From assembly GCA_022826345.1 (NCBI GenBank), contig JAJDVB010000129.1, forward strand, positions 1-47,564: DNA of 47,564 bases, given 5' to 3'. Numbering within the stretch: the first letter of the stretch is position 1; every line of letters begins with the position of its first letter. Origin of the DNA: Alphaproteobacteria bacterium (GTDB lineage: Bacteria > Pseudomonadota > Alphaproteobacteria > UBA828). The position numbers and the translations under genes are program-made. Positions 1-8,749 of the stretch are shown here, piece by piece. The notes beneath the pieces were generated by a model, which searched no databases, was not told the origin of the DNA, and saw only the letters and a program-made list of their open reading frames with translations.

Positions 1-38
1 TTCAACAGGTCGTGGAAAACGCTATTGTGGTGGCGCAT
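1..38 (-). CDS. IS4-family (DUF4372) transposase, N-terminal fragment cut by the window edge
   Basis: Read on the minus strand from the ATG at 38, the frame gives MRHHNSVFHDLL and runs off the window. This is the opening of DUF4372-containing IS4-family transposases, which typically begin MRHHNSVFH. A purine-rich Shine-Dalgarno run (rc of 48-56) lies about 10 bases upstream. An in-frame ATG at 104 would add 22 residues but does not fit the family start. Only 12-13 residues are visible, so whether the gene is intact beyond the edge is unknown. The insertion lies next to the BolA-family gene, which points away from it. Confidence 0.72.
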   Translation of the reverse strand, partial: MRHHNSVFHDLL

Positions 39-119
39 GGCATTGAGCCTCCTCCGTGTCCAAAACGTCCGCAAACGCTTGGACGCCAGTAGAATCAATG
101 CCATGCAACCCGTCCACAA
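25..119 (-). promoter_or_regulatory. Nested inverted repeats forming a leader hairpin over the transposase start
   Basis: Three inverted-repeat pairs nest in register: TTGTGG (25-30) with CCACAA (114-119); GCATGGCATTGA (35-46) with TCAATGCCATGC (95-106); and GTCCAA (58-63) with TTGGAC (79-84). In the minus-strand transcript the 12-bp arm at 35-46 contains the transposase ATG, and the Shine-Dalgarno run lies in the internal bulge. Folding would hide the start. IS10, IS50 and IS200 are known to use such structures to block translation from read-through transcripts; applying that here is inference. Confidence 0.55.
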
Positions 120-195
120 AAATAAACCGGACAGCAGTGGATCAAGTCCGGGCATGACGATGTGGGGAGTGGCCGGCTCGCAGTCGGATCGAACC

Positions 196-495
196 ATGGC
201 GGTTGAGGGCACAAGCGGCCGTGTTCAGGCCGCGATCCGCCAAAAGCTGAGCGAGGCGCTCGCGCCGAGCCGCCTCGACATCGTGGACGATTCCGCGCGC
301 CACGCCGGCCATGTCGGCGCGCGGCCCGAGGGCGAAAGCCACTTCATCGTCGAGATTGCCTCGGCGCATTTCGCGGGTCTCTCCCGCGTCGCGCGCCAGC
401 GCCTGGTCTACAGCGTGCTCGAAGACGAGCTACGCACCGACGTGCACGCGCTCGCGCTGAAGACCGTCACGCCCGAGGAGGACGTGGCGCCATAG
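196..495 (+). CDS. bolA: BolA family protein
   Basis: 99 residues from ATG 196, the normal BolA length. The fold region includes the opening AIRQKLSEAL and a C-terminal half with the typical HFIVEIASAHFAGLSRVARQ followed by LVYSVLEDEL, matching the BolA pattern in which a conserved segment precedes HR-LVY-L. BolA proteins bind monothiol glutaredoxins and [2Fe-2S] clusters and act in iron regulation and Fe-S trafficking, or as transcription factors. The open frame extends upstream to 25, but that part is IS leader and intergenic DNA, so ATG 196 is preferred. It converges with the HDAC-like gene, with only 7 bases between stops. The IS insertion just upstream may alter its expression. Confidence 0.88.
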   Translation: MAVEGTSGRVQAAIRQKLSEALAPSRLDIVDDSARHAGHVGARPEGESHFIVEIASAHFAGLSRVARQRLVYSVLEDELRTDVHALALKTVTPEEDVAP

Positions 496-502
496 AGCGG
501 CC

Positions 503-1435
503 TTACCCCGCAGCCATCAGCGTCTCGACGTGGGCGGCGGCGCTGGCGCCGAGGGCGCTGAGGTTGTAGCCGCCTTCGAGGGTCGAGACCACGCGTCCGT
601 CGCACACCTCGCCCGCAAGCCGGGTCAGCTCCGTGGTGATCCAGCGGTAGTCGTCTTCGACCAGCTCCAGGTTTGCCAGCGGATCGTCGCGGTGCGCGTC
701 GAAGCCGGCAGAGATCAGAATCATCTCGGGCCGGAAGGCGCGGAGCGCCGGCAGCATTCGGCTCTCCATCGCATCGCGGAAGCCGGCCGAGCCCGTGCCC
801 GGCGAGAGCGGCGCGTTGACGATGTTGCCGACGCCGGTCTCGCTCGCAGCACCCGTGCCCGGATAGAGCGGCCACTGATGGGTCGAGCCGAAGAAGAGGT
901 CGCCGTCCTGCTCGAACGCGGCCTGTGTGCCGTTGCCGTGGTGGACGTCGAAGTCGACCACGGCGATGCGGGTGAGGCCGTGGGTGCGCCGCGCCCGCTC
1001 GGCCCCGATCACGACGTTGTTGAAGAGGCAGAAGCCCATCGGCCGGCGGGGCTCGGCGTGGTGGCCCGGCGGGCGCACCGCGCAGAAGGCGTTGTCCGCC
1101 TCGCCGGTGAACACCGCATCCACCGCAGCCGCGACCGCGCCCGCCGCGCGCCGCGCCGCTTCGCCCGAGGCAGGTGACATCACCGTGTCGGCGTCGATGG
1201 CGACCCGCCCCTCGGAGGGCACGTTGGTGAGAATGGCGTCCACCAGCTTCTCGTCATGTGCCCAGCCGAGGACCTCCGGCTCGCCCATCGGCGCCTCACG
1301 GCGATCGAGCGCCTCGAAGGCGTCGGCGGCCAGCGCCTCTTCAATCGCCCCCAGCCGCGCACCCGATTCCGGGTGCCGCGCGCCGGGGTCGTGGTCCGCG
1401 CACACGGGATGGCTGTATAGGATCGTCTTCGCCAC
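503..1435 (-). CDS. Histone deacetylase family protein (acetylpolyamine/deacetylase-like hydrolase)
   Basis: 310 residues with the full class-II-type HDAC/AcuC/AphA arginase-fold signature. RPPGHHAE (about 120) carries the paired catalytic histidines, [10 protein letters not shown] (about 161) the Asp/His zinc ligands, [12 protein letters not shown] (about 243) the third zinc Asp, and LEGGYNL (about 288) the transition-state Tyr. Family members are zinc hydrolases of acetylated lysine, acetylpolyamines or acetoin-related amides; the bacterial substrate cannot be read from sequence. The start is GTG at 1435, chosen because a GGAGGG ribosome site lies 6 bases upstream and the family motif spacing fits. 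It diverges from the DegP-like gene with a roughly 140-base shared promoter region. Confidence 0.93.
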   Translation of the reverse strand: MAKTILYSHPVCADHDPGARHPESGARLGAIEEALAADAFEALDRREAPMGEPEVLGWAHDEKLVDAILTNVPSEGRVAIDADTVMSPASGEAARRAAGAVAAAVDAVFTGEADNAFCAVRPPGHHAEPRRPMGFCLFNNVVIGAERARRTHGLTRIAVVDFDVHHGNGTQAAFEQDGDLFFGSTHQWPLYPGTGAASETGVGNIVNAPLSPGTGSAGFRDAMESRMLPALRAFRPEMILISAGFDAHRDDPLANLELVEDDYRWITTELTRLAGEVCDGRVVSTLEGGYNLSALGASAAAHVETLMAAG

Positions 1436-1510
1436 GGCCTGCCCTCCAGTTGCGCAGAGCCTAGCACGGCCTCATCGACGATATCTCTCCGATGCAAGAT
1501 CGATCGCTCA

Positions 1511-1538
1511 TTGGCACTGGACCTGCGCCAGATAATCG
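1511..1538 (+). promoter_or_regulatory. Possible sigma70-type promoter for the DegP-like protease
   Basis: TTGGCA (1511-1516) and TAATCG (1533-1538) are separated by 16 bases, upstream of the protease start at 1574 in the divergent intergenic region. The match is moderate and unsupported by other evidence. Confidence 0.25.
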
Positions 1539-1573
1539 CCACATTGGTATCTAACGATTCGAGGGAGGAATCG

Positions 1574-2953
1574 ATGCGCTTCCCGCTGTTGCTGCTCGCC
1601 CCCATCGCGCTCGCGGCCACGCTCTTCGCCGCGGCCCCGGCGCACGCGCACATGACGGCCGACGAGGTGCCTTCGCTGGCGCCGCTCGTGAAGGAGAGCG
1701 CGCCGGCGGTGGTCAACATCAGGACCGTGGGCCAACTGGAGGAGGCGCCGCAACATCCCTTCTTCGACAACCCCTTCTTCGAGCGCTTCTTCGGCGAACG
1801 TGAGCGCGAGCGACCGCGCCGCCGCCAGCCGCGCCGCAGCCAGGCGGCCGGCTCGGGTGTGATCGTGGATGCGGAGCAGGGCTATCTGCTCACCAACCAG
1901 CACGTGATTGCGGACGCGCACGAGATCGCCGTGACCCTCACCGATGGCCGCAGATTCGAGGCCGAGGTGGTGGGCGCCGACCCGGGGACCGACGTGGCGT
2001 TGCTCAAGATCGACGCGGACTCGCTCTCCGCCATGCCGCTCGCCGATTCGGACGCATTGCAGGTGGGCGACTACGTCGTCGCCATCGGCAACCCGTTCGG
2101 GCTCGGCCAGACCGTCACCGCCGGCATCGTGAGCGCGGTCGGCCGTTCGGGTCTCGGCATCGAATCCTATGAGGATTTCATTCAGACCGACGCTGCCATC
2201 AACTTCGGCAATTCGGGCGGCGCGCTCATGAACCTCAAGGGCGAGCTTGTCGGCATCAACACCGCTATCTTCGCGCGAGCCGGCGGCAACATCGGCATCG
2301 GCTTTGCCATCCCGATCAACATGGCGCGCCAGATCATGGACCAGCTCCTCACCCACGGGGAGATCCAGCGCGGCCGCATCGGCGTGCAGATTCAAGACCT
2401 GACACCCGATCTCGCCGAGGCGCTCGGCACCACCCACCAGAAAGGTGCCGTGGTGGCCCAGGTGATCCCAGGAACGCCGTCGGAAGCGGCGGGGATTCAA
2501 CCCGGCGACGTGGTCGTCGGGATGAACGGCGAGCCGGTCGCCGGCTCGTCCGACCTGCGCAACATGGTCGGCATGCTGCGGGTGGGCGATGCGGTTCGGC
2601 TCACCATCGTCCGCGAGGGAGAGACGATGACGATCGATCTCGCGGTCGGCGAAATCGGCGAGGTGGCGCTCGGCGCCGGCAGCCAGATCCCCCAGCTCGA
2701 GGGCGCGGTGTTCGGGCCGCTCGGCTCGTCCTCACCTCTCTACGGCAAGGTGAAGGGCGTGCTCGTCGTAAGCGTCGAGACCGATACGCCCGCCTGGGAC
2801 GCGGGGCTTCGCGAGGACGACGTCGTCACCTCGGTCAACCGCCGCCCGGTGGAGACTCCCGACGAGATCGTGGCGGCAGTGGAGGAGACCGGGCTTCCGA
2901 TCCTGATGAACGTCAGGCGCGGCGACGGGGCGCTCTTCTTGCTGATCCGCTGA
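1574..2953 (+). CDS. Periplasmic serine protease of the DegP/DegQ (HtrA) family
   Basis: 459 residues from ATG 1574, which has a strong GAGGGAGGAA site. An upstream in-frame start lacks one and would bury the signal peptide. Residues 1-25 are a Sec signal peptide ending AHA. The trypsin-like domain has the triad His110 (TNQHVI), Asp140 (GTDVALLKI) and Ser214 (FGNSGGAL). Two PDZ domains follow, about 255-345 and 365-455. A basic [13 protein letters not shown] stretch near residues 76-92 occupies the LA-loop position. HtrA proteases degrade or hold misfolded envelope proteins. The second PDZ ends in a compact form typical of alphaproteobacterial Do-like proteases. No stress-sigma promoter is obvious. 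Confidence 0.94.
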   Translation: MRFPLLLLAPIALAATLFAAAPAHAHMTADEVPSLAPLVKESAPAVVNIRTVGQLEEAPQHPFFDNPFFERFFGERERERPRRRQPRRSQAAGSGVIVDAEQGYLLTNQHVIADAHEIAVTLTDGRRFEAEVVGADPGTDVALLKIDADSLSAMPLADSDALQVGDYVVAIGNPFGLGQTVTAGIVSAVGRSGLGIESYEDFIQTDAAINFGNSGGALMNLKGELVGINTAIFARAGGNIGIGFAIPINMARQIMDQLLTHGEIQRGRIGVQIQDLTPDLAEALGTTHQKGAVVAQVIPGTPSEAAGIQPGDVVVGMNGEPVAGSSDLRNMVGMLRVGDAVRLTIVREGETMTIDLAVGEIGEVALGAGSQIPQLEGAVFGPLGSSSPLYGKVKGVLVVSVETDTPAWDAGLREDDVVTSVNRRPVETPDEIVAAVEETGLPILMNVRRGDGALFLLIR

Positions 2954-2968
2954 CGCTCCGTCGCGGCC

Positions 2969-2993
2969 GAGCGTTCGCGCGTACCGCGCGCTC
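2969..2993. terminator. Hairpin between convergent protease and ABC ATPase genes
   Basis: GAGCG-TT-CGCG, a 5-base loop, then CGCG-CGCTC forms an imperfect stem lying between the two stop codons and touching the ATPase stop. It lacks a T-run on either strand, so terminator activity is only plausible. Confidence 0.3.
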
Positions 2994-3759
2994 ACGCGGA
3001 TACTCGCATCTGGATGGGGCCTTCGGCGCGCTGGTTGATCAGTTGGTCCAGGTAGGCGTTGCCGCTCTCGTCGATCTCGTCGGGCGCGCCCTGCCACATG
3101 ATCGTACCCTCGTGCAGCATGGCGAGGCGGTCGAAGCTGCGCCGGGCGATGGCCATGTCGCTGGTCACGGTGAGCGCGGTCGCGCCGCTCCGTTCGATGG
3201 CACCCCGGATGAGCGAGACGATCGTGCCGGTCAGGATCGGGTCGAGGCCGGCTGTCGGGTCGTCGAGCACGAGGAAGCGCGGCTCGGCGGCGATCGCACG
3301 CCCCAGTGCCACGCGCTTCTGCATGCCGCCGGAAAGCTCGGCCGGCGACAGGTCGGCAACGTCGGGCTTGAGGCCCACCGATGCGAGGGTCTCCAGTGCC
3401 CTGTCCCTGGCGGCACGCCGGTTCATTCCGTGGCCGTGGATCAGGGTGAAGGCCACGTTCTCCCACACGGTGAGGCTGTCGAAGAGCGCGTTCTGCTGAA
3501 ACAGCACGCCCACGTCGCGCATCAGGCGCTCCAGCCCGCTCTTGTCGAGAGTCGCGAGAGCGGTGTCGCCGTAGCGGACGCTGCCGTCATCCATCGGCAG
3601 CAGCCCGAGCAGGCACTTCAGCAGCACCGACTTGCCGCCCGAGGAGGGGCCCACCAGAACGGTCGAGCGGCCCTCCGGCACGTCGAGGTCGGCGCCGCGC
3701 AGCACCGGCTTGCCGTCGAACGCCTTGACCACGCCGCGCGCCGTGACCGTAATGCTCAT
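2992..3759 (-). CDS. Mla-like ABC transporter ATPase with altered catalytic residues
   Basis: 255 residues, closest in style to MlaF/Ttg2A, the cytoplasmic ATPase of phospholipid-trafficking MCE systems. Walker A is GPSSGGKS (37-44), the Q-loop FQQNALFDSLTV (about 87-98) and the signature LSGGMQKR (142-149). The Walker B glutamate position is Asp167 (LVLDDPTAG) and the switch histidine position is Ser200 (TVTSDM), both confirmed in the DNA. No permease (MlaE) or MCE (MlaD) gene adjoins it, so it is an orphan in this window. It may still couple to a distant permease, or it may be a slow or regulatory ATPase. It converges with the DegP-like gene. Confidence 0.85.
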   Translation of the reverse strand: MSITVTARGVVKAFDGKPVLRGADLDVPEGRSTVLVGPSSGGKSVLLKCLLGLLPMDDGSVRYGDTALATLDKSGLERLMRDVGVLFQQNALFDSLTVWENVAFTLIHGHGMNRRAARDRALETLASVGLKPDVADLSPAELSGGMQKRVALGRAIAAEPRFLVLDDPTAGLDPILTGTIVSLIRGAIERSGATALTVTSDMAIARRSFDRLAMLHEGTIMWQGAPDEIDESGNAYLDQLINQRAEGPIQMRVSA

Positions 3760-3850
3760 GGCACGTCTCTAGCGTGGCCCGCGCCTAAAGTCGAACCACA
3801 CTCAGGGGAGAGGTCGGCGTTCTGCCGGCCGGCAAGTGAGGACTCCGGAC

Positions 3851-5107
3851 ATGTCGAACGACACGCTGCTTGAACGCCGGCACCGGCTGCTGGGCGCCGG
3901 CGCGCCGCTCTTCTACGACCGCCCGCTTCACCTGGTGAAGGGGGAGGGGGTCCGGGTCTGGGGCAGCGACGGGCGAGTCTATCTCGACGCCTACAACAAC
4001 GTGCCCCACGTCGGCCATTGCCATCCCCATGTGGTGGAAGCGCTGGCGGAGCAAGCCGGGCGGCTCAATCTCTCCACCCGTTATCTGGACGAGCGCATCC
4101 TCGACTATGGCGAGGCCCTGACGGCGACCTTCGCGGACGAGCTCTCCCGCGTCTCACTGGTCTGCTCGGGCACCGAGGCGAGCGAGCTCGCGCTCAGGAT
4201 GGCGCGCGCCTGCACGGGCAACGAGGGTGTGATCGTCACCGACTTCTGCTACCACGGGAACTCCGCGGTGGTCGCCGGGCTCTGCACCGCGTTCGAGATG
4301 CCCGAGGGGATCGACCCCAGGGTGCGCACGATCAGGGTGCCCGAGGCCGACGACGACCCGGCCGAGGCGGCGGCCGAGGTGGGGGCGGCCATCGCCTCGA
4401 TGGCCGAGGCCGGCATGAAGCCCGCCGCGATCTTCTTCGACACGATCTTCGCGACTGAGGGCATGCCGGCGGTGCCCGAGGGTTACGTGGAACGGGCTGT
4501 CGCGCTCACCCGCGAGGCCGGCGGGCTCTACATCGCAGACGAGGTGCAGCCGGGCCTCGGCCGCACGGGCGCCGGGATGTGGGGACACCAGCTCTACGAC
4601 GCCGTGCCGGACCTCGTGACCCTGGGCAAACCGCTCGGCAACGGCCATCCGCTCGGGGGTGTCGTTGCCCGGCCTGACCTGATCGACGGTTTCGCGGACA
4701 AGGCGATGTACTTCAACACCTTCGGCGGCAATCCGGTCTCCTGCGCGGTGGGGCATGCGGTGCTGGAGGTGGTCGAGCAGGAAGGCCTCATGGAGAACGC
4801 GCGCAAGGTCGGCGACCATCTTCAGGAGGGGCTGCTCGCTCTCGGCAACAAGCACACCATGATCGGCGCGCCGCGCGGGCGCGGTCTCTTCATGGGCGTT
4901 CCGTTCTTCGCTGACGGGGACAGGGAAACGCCGGCGCCGGACCTGACCAAGGCCGCCGTCAACGGGATGCGCGAGCGGGGCGTGCTGATCAGCCGCACCG
5001 GCCGGCACGACCACGTGCTCAAGATCCGCCCGCCCATGCCGTTCTCCACCGACGACGCGGACCAGCTCCTCGCTGCCTTGGACGAAACCCTCGATTCGCT
5101 CGCGTGA
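3851..5107 (+). CDS. Class III aminotransferase-fold enzyme, ETNPPL/PHYKPL (AGXT2L)-like
   Basis: 418 residues from ATG 3851 (a GTGAGGA site precedes it; an earlier in-frame ATG at 3836 is less likely). The PLP lysine is Lys260 in [11 protein letters not shown], followed by [15 protein letters not shown]. Both segments resemble animal AGXT2L proteins, which are phospho-lyases acting on phosphoethanolamine or 5-phosphohydroxylysine rather than true transaminases. [23 protein letters not shown] and [12 protein letters not shown] are standard fold-I landmarks. The next gene, 10 bases on, is an APH-type small-molecule kinase, the partner expected to make the phosphorylated substrate. The substrate is inference; a plain omega-aminotransferase remains possible. 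Confidence 0.85.
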   Translation: MSNDTLLERRHRLLGAGAPLFYDRPLHLVKGEGVRVWGSDGRVYLDAYNNVPHVGHCHPHVVEALAEQAGRLNLSTRYLDERILDYGEALTATFADELSRVSLVCSGTEASELALRMARACTGNEGVIVTDFCYHGNSAVVAGLCTAFEMPEGIDPRVRTIRVPEADDDPAEAAAEVGAAIASMAEAGMKPAAIFFDTIFATEGMPAVPEGYVERAVALTREAGGLYIADEVQPGLGRTGAGMWGHQLYDAVPDLVTLGKPLGNGHPLGGVVARPDLIDGFADKAMYFNTFGGNPVSCAVGHAVLEVVEQEGLMENARKVGDHLQEGLLALGNKHTMIGAPRGRGLFMGVPFFADGDRETPAPDLTKAAVNGMRERGVLISRTGRHDHVLKIRPPMPFSTDDADQLLAALDETLDSLA

Positions 5108-5117
5108 CCGGGCGCCG

Positions 5118-6137
5118 ATGACCGACTTCTATCGCCTGCCGCTCGACGAGCGGGCCGAACGCCTGCGCGCGCTCGCCATCGAGGCTCTCCTCCGCTGGGG
5201 CGTGGAGGGGTGCGAGCCCGAGATCGTCAAGTTTCGCGAGAATGCAATCTTCCGGGTGGATTCAGCTGATGGGGATGACGCCGTGCTCCGCGTTCACCGG
5301 CACGGCTACCACAGCGACGCGGCGCTCCGCTCCGAGCTCGCCTGGATGGAAGCGCTGCACGCCGAGGGCATTGACGCGCCGGCGGTGATCCCGAGCGCCG
5401 CCGGAGAGCGGTTCGAAAGGGTAGAGACAGCAGGCGTGCCGGAGCCCCGCCAGGTGGACATGCTGACCTGGATGCCCGGCATCCCTATCGGCACCCTGGA
5501 GGAGGGCCTGAACCCGGCGATCGGAGATGTGCACGCGGTCTTCGTCGGGGTCGGCCGGCTTTGCGCCCGTCTCCATAACCAGACCGAAGCGTGGCCGCTG
5601 CCGACCGGATTCACCCGCCATGCCTGGGATCGCGAGGGGCTGGTCGGCCCGGAGCCGCTCTGGGGCCGCTTCTGGGAGGCCGCCGTGCTCGGCGCCGAGG
5701 AGCGCCGCCTGATCGATCGCGCCCGCGCGAGCGTCCGCGAGGCGCTGACGGCATACGGCCGCTCGCCGCGCCGCTACGGCCTGATTCACGCCGACTTCAA
5801 CCTCGACAACATGCTGCTCGACGGCGACCGGGTGATCCCCCTCGACTTCGACGACTGCGGTTTCGGCTGGCATCTCTTCGACCTGGCGACGGTATGGGCG
5901 ATCTATCACGGCAGCGATCTGGCCGAGGCGATCCGCGCCGGGGTCGTCGAGGGCTACCGCCGCCACCGCGCCCTGCCGGACGAGGAGCTCGCCCACATGC
6001 CGCTCTTCGAGCTTGCGCGCGCGTTCAGCTATCTCGGCTGGGTCCACACGCGGTCGGAAACCGCGAGCGCGCAGAGCCTGGCGCCCGAAGTGGCCCAGCT
6101 CGCGTGCACGCTGGCGGAAGAATATCTTGGCGGGTAG
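5118..6137 (+). CDS. APH-family small-molecule kinase (hydroxylysine-kinase/homoserine-kinase-like)
   Basis: 339 residues. It has the aminoglycoside-phosphotransferase fold: an N-lobe with FRENAIFRV and AVLRVHR, the catalytic loop YGLIHADFNLDNMLL (HxDxxxxN, about residues 219-233), and the metal-binding PLDFDDCGFGWHLFDLA (about 239-256). Homologues phosphorylate hydroxyl groups of homoserine, choline, methylthioribose or hydroxylysine. Placement directly after an AGXT2L-like enzyme mirrors the HYKK-PHYKPL pair of animals and the fused kinase/phospholyase proteins known in bacteria. A kinase-then-lyase pathway for a hydroxy-amine is therefore the leading inference. It is convergent with the FIST gene (9 bases between stops). 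It is unlikely to be an antibiotic-resistance gene. Confidence 0.88.
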   Translation: MTDFYRLPLDERAERLRALAIEALLRWGVEGCEPEIVKFRENAIFRVDSADGDDAVLRVHRHGYHSDAALRSELAWMEALHAEGIDAPAVIPSAAGERFERVETAGVPEPRQVDMLTWMPGIPIGTLEEGLNPAIGDVHAVFVGVGRLCARLHNQTEAWPLPTGFTRHAWDREGLVGPEPLWGRFWEAAVLGAEERRLIDRARASVREALTAYGRSPRRYGLIHADFNLDNMLLDGDRVIPLDFDDCGFGWHLFDLATVWAIYHGSDLAEAIRAGVVEGYRRHRALPDEELAHMPLFELARAFSYLGWVHTRSETASAQSLAPEVAQLACTLAEEYLGG

Positions 6138-6146
6138 CCGGCCTGA

Positions 6147-7262
6147 TTACGGGAAGAGCGTGAGGACGCCGGTGTAGCCGTAAAGCCGGTTGTGCGAAAT
6201 CTCGCCGTTGCAGAAGAAGCCTACCAGCGGCACGTCGCCGAGAGTTCGTTCGATCAACCGCAGTTCCTCGGACGTTTCGCCGAACATGTTGGGGCCGCGG
6301 GCGAGGCAACTGAAGTAGAGGGCGCCGCGCGGCTCGGCGCCCGCCCGGCGCTTCACCGACTCCACCATGCGGCCGAGATCGTGCTCTGCGGCCGCCGTAT
6401 CGCGACGGCAGAACTGCACCTGGGTGCCGCGCTCCACCAGCTCGCCGATGCCGATCAGCCCGCGGTCGACGTCGAAGCCCACGATGTTGCGCACCAGATA
6501 GTCGCCGGTGTCGCTGCCCGAGACCGGGAGCGCGGCGAAGATGAGGCCGCCGACCCGGCGCAGGTCGCTGGCAAGCTCCTCGCCGATCTCCTCCTTGAAG
6601 ACCCCTAGCGCCGGCCGCCCGTCGAGCTCGATCAGGATGTTGGCCCGGCAGTCGGTGATCTCGTGGATCGCGCCGATGGGCATGCAGCTCTGGCTGAGCG
6701 CGGTGGCGACGGCGACGGTGTCCGAGAGGAGGACGCCGGAGACCCCGCCCTCGGTGACTCCACCCGCAATTTGCGCCGGCACCGCGCGCGACGACGAGAG
6801 CCCGCCGACCAGGAAGCCGTCCAGCTCATCGGCGAGATCCGCGACGATGTCGCCGGTGCGCTGGTTGCGGGGGTCGGCGTGAACGATGCCGAAGTGTGCG
6901 GGCGCGCGGGCAATCCACGCGCCGTTCGAGCGGCTGAACTCGCCCAGGTCATCGCGGATGGTCTCGAAGACCCGGTAACTCTGCTGGTCGAGGTCCGCGA
7001 TCATGACCGCCGCCGCGGGCTCGTCGAAATACTCTCGCCCGGTGGCGCAGATTCCGATGCCGACCGAGCCGACCCACTCTTCGATGCCGGTCGCGCGCTT
7101 GAGCCGGTCCAACGCGGCGGGCAAGTGGTCGCCGATCGCGTCGGTGACGTAAAGCATGCCGAGGCCCTGCTGCGGCAGCGTGGAGCCCAGCCGCTCGATG
7201 CAGGCCTCAATGGCTGCTTCGCCGGTCGGCCCGCCGGCGTGGGCGAAGTGAAATCGGGTCAT
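6147..7262 (-). CDS. FIST N/C domain protein
   Basis: 371 residues with the FIST layout: an N-terminal domain (about 30-225) containing DGFLVGGLSSSR and the hydrophobic GVSGVLLSDTVAVATALSQSC, then a C-terminal domain (about 235-365) ending VGFFCNGEISHNRLYGYTGV, a classic FIST_C ending. FIST domains are predicted sensory modules for small ligands, often linked to two-component or chemotaxis output. This one stands alone with no output domain, so it may act as a ligand-binding partner. It follows the amidase by 39 bases on the same strand and is probably co-transcribed. No membrane segment is visible. Confidence 0.88.
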   Translation of the reverse strand: MTRFHFAHAGGPTGEAAIEACIERLGSTLPQQGLGMLYVTDAIGDHLPAALDRLKRATGIEEWVGSVGIGICATGREYFDEPAAAVMIADLDQQSYRVFETIRDDLGEFSRSNGAWIARAPAHFGIVHADPRNQRTGDIVADLADELDGFLVGGLSSSRAVPAQIAGGVTEGGVSGVLLSDTVAVATALSQSCMPIGAIHEITDCRANILIELDGRPALGVFKEEIGEELASDLRRVGGLIFAALPVSGSDTGDYLVRNIVGFDVDRGLIGIGELVERGTQVQFCRRDTAAAEHDLGRMVESVKRRAGAEPRGALYFSCLARGPNMFGETSEELRLIERTLGDVPLVGFFCNGEISHNRLYGYTGVLTLFP

Positions 7263-7301
7263 CCTCTGCGTCCCGGCTCTATGGCGCCCTCAATGGTGCG
7301 C

Positions 7302-8648
7302 TTACTCGCCCGCTTCCTGCAAGCGGCCGGCGCACCAAGCCGCCGCGCGCAGCGTCGTGGCATCGGCGCCGTAGCGCCCAACGGCCTGAAGGCCAAGCGG
7401 CAGCCCGTCCACTGCGAGGGCGGGAACGTTGACCGCCGGCACGCCGAGCATGGTCCAGAGCATGGTCTGGGCGCGGCTGCCGGTGAAGGCCAAGCCCTCG
7501 GGCGCGGCACCCGGCGCGGCCGGCGTCAGCGCCGCATCGTAGGGCCGCATCGCGTGCTCGAACGCGCGCCGCATCGCGTCCGCCGCGTCGAGCAGGGCGA
7601 AATAGCCGTCGGCGTCGATCTCCCGGCCCGCTTCGATATGGGTGCGTATGGTATCGGAAAGGTCTGCCGCGCCGCACTCGTGCCACGGTGCAAGCGCATG
7701 GGCGACCTCGCGCCGCATGATGCCGAGATGCACCGCCGCCGCGTCGTCGAAGGGAGAGCCGAGGGTGAGCGCCGCCGCGCCGCACGCTGCCGCGGCGGCT
7801 TCGAGGGCTGCCGCGGCGCCCGGCTCGACCTCATCCCATGCCGGCTGTCTGATGAAGGCGAGGCGGGGCGGCCCGAGCGGCAGTGCAAGAGCCGCGGTGA
7901 GGCGGGTCGGCGCCCGTCCGGTGCTCGCCTGATCCACCCCGTCGTCGCCTGAGATCACGTCTATGCCGAGCGCCACGTCCTGTGGCGAACCCGCGAGCAC
8001 GCCGACGTGATCCAGCGTGCGCGACAGCCGCGTGACCCCAGTGCGTGGGATCGTGCCGAAGCTCGGCTTCATGCCCCAGACGCCGCAGAAGGCCGCAGGC
8101 CGCACCACCGAGCCGGCGGTCTGGGTGCCGAGCGCAAGCGGCACGCCGCCGGCCGCCACGGTCGCAGCCGAGCCCGAAGAGGAGCCGCCCGGCGTGCGCG
8201 AGAGCGCGTGTGGGTTGCGGGTGGCGTTTGCGGCGCCGCAGGCAAGCTCCGTGGTCACGGTCTTGCCGAGGATCAGCGCGCCCGCCGCGCGCAGACGGCG
8301 CACCACCGTGGCGTCTGCATCCGGCCGCCGCCCGGCGTCGAGCGGCGTGCCGTTCTCGGTCGGCTGGTCGGCGGTATCGATGATGTCCTTGACGGCGACC
8401 GGAACGCCCGCGAGCAACCCGCGCGGGCCGGCGTCGTCGATCGCCTGGGCCCGCGCTACAGCCTCGGCGGTGTCGAGATGGCACCACGCCCGAACCGCTG
8501 GTTCCGTCGCGGCGATGCGGTCCAACGCCGCAGTACAGGCCGCCGCCGCGCTCTCTCGGCCGGCTCGAACCCCGTCCGCAATCTCCTCCGCGCTCGGGCA
8601 TTGCGGCAGTGTAAGCGCCGCCGATTCGCTCCTGTCGGTCGTCGTCAT
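7302..8648 (-). CDS. Amidase signature family hydrolase (AtzE/GatA-like)
   Basis: 448 residues with the Ser-cisSer-Lys triad of the amidase signature family: Lys in VPVAVKDIIDT (about 87), the glycine-serine stretch GGSSSGSAATVAAGG (about 160-174) and the nucleophile loop GTQTAGSVVRPAAFCG (about 181-196). It hydrolyses a C-N amide bond; the substrate is unknown. GatCAB is unlikely, since there is no gatB or gatC neighbour and the C-terminal region is divergent and alanine-rich. It is the first gene of a probable two-gene unit with the FIST protein and diverges from the GT4 glycosyltransferase across about 100 bases. Confidence 0.9.
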   Translation of the reverse strand: MTTTDRSESAALTLPQCPSAEEIADGVRAGRESAAAACTAALDRIAATEPAVRAWCHLDTAEAVARAQAIDDAGPRGLLAGVPVAVKDIIDTADQPTENGTPLDAGRRPDADATVVRRLRAAGALILGKTVTTELACGAANATRNPHALSRTPGGSSSGSAATVAAGGVPLALGTQTAGSVVRPAAFCGVWGMKPSFGTIPRTGVTRLSRTLDHVGVLAGSPQDVALGIDVISGDDGVDQASTGRAPTRLTAALALPLGPPRLAFIRQPAWDEVEPGAAAALEAAAAACGAAALTLGSPFDDAAAVHLGIMRREVAHALAPWHECGAADLSDTIRTHIEAGREIDADGYFALLDAADAMRRAFEHAMRPYDAALTPAAPGAAPEGLAFTGSRAQTMLWTMLGVPAVNVPALAVDGLPLGLQAVGRYGADATTLRAAAWCAGRLQEAGE

Positions 8649-8749
8649 GGTCTGCTCACGCGTGCGGTCCAGTCCCCGTTCATCCTACCCGGCCCTACGC
8701 ACTCGGCCGTTGCTTGGCAAGCATAGCGGGCAGGGCTATAAGCCGACGC

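Larger units (their letters stand above)
1..150 (-). mobile_element. End of an IS4-family insertion sequence (outer boundary uncertain)
   Basis: The transposase start and its leader occupy about 1-120. The IS terminus should lie somewhere around 110-190, between this leader and the BolA start. I could not identify a terminal inverted repeat because only one end is in the window, so the right boundary given is approximate. The bases near 140-160 (ATCAAGTCCGGGCATGACG) look like ordinary intergenic sequence rather than IS. Confidence 0.5.

Noticed and set aside
5118..6137. Aminoglycoside resistance gene
   Set aside because: It has the kinase fold but is paired with a PLP enzyme and resembles metabolite kinases; nothing points to resistance.
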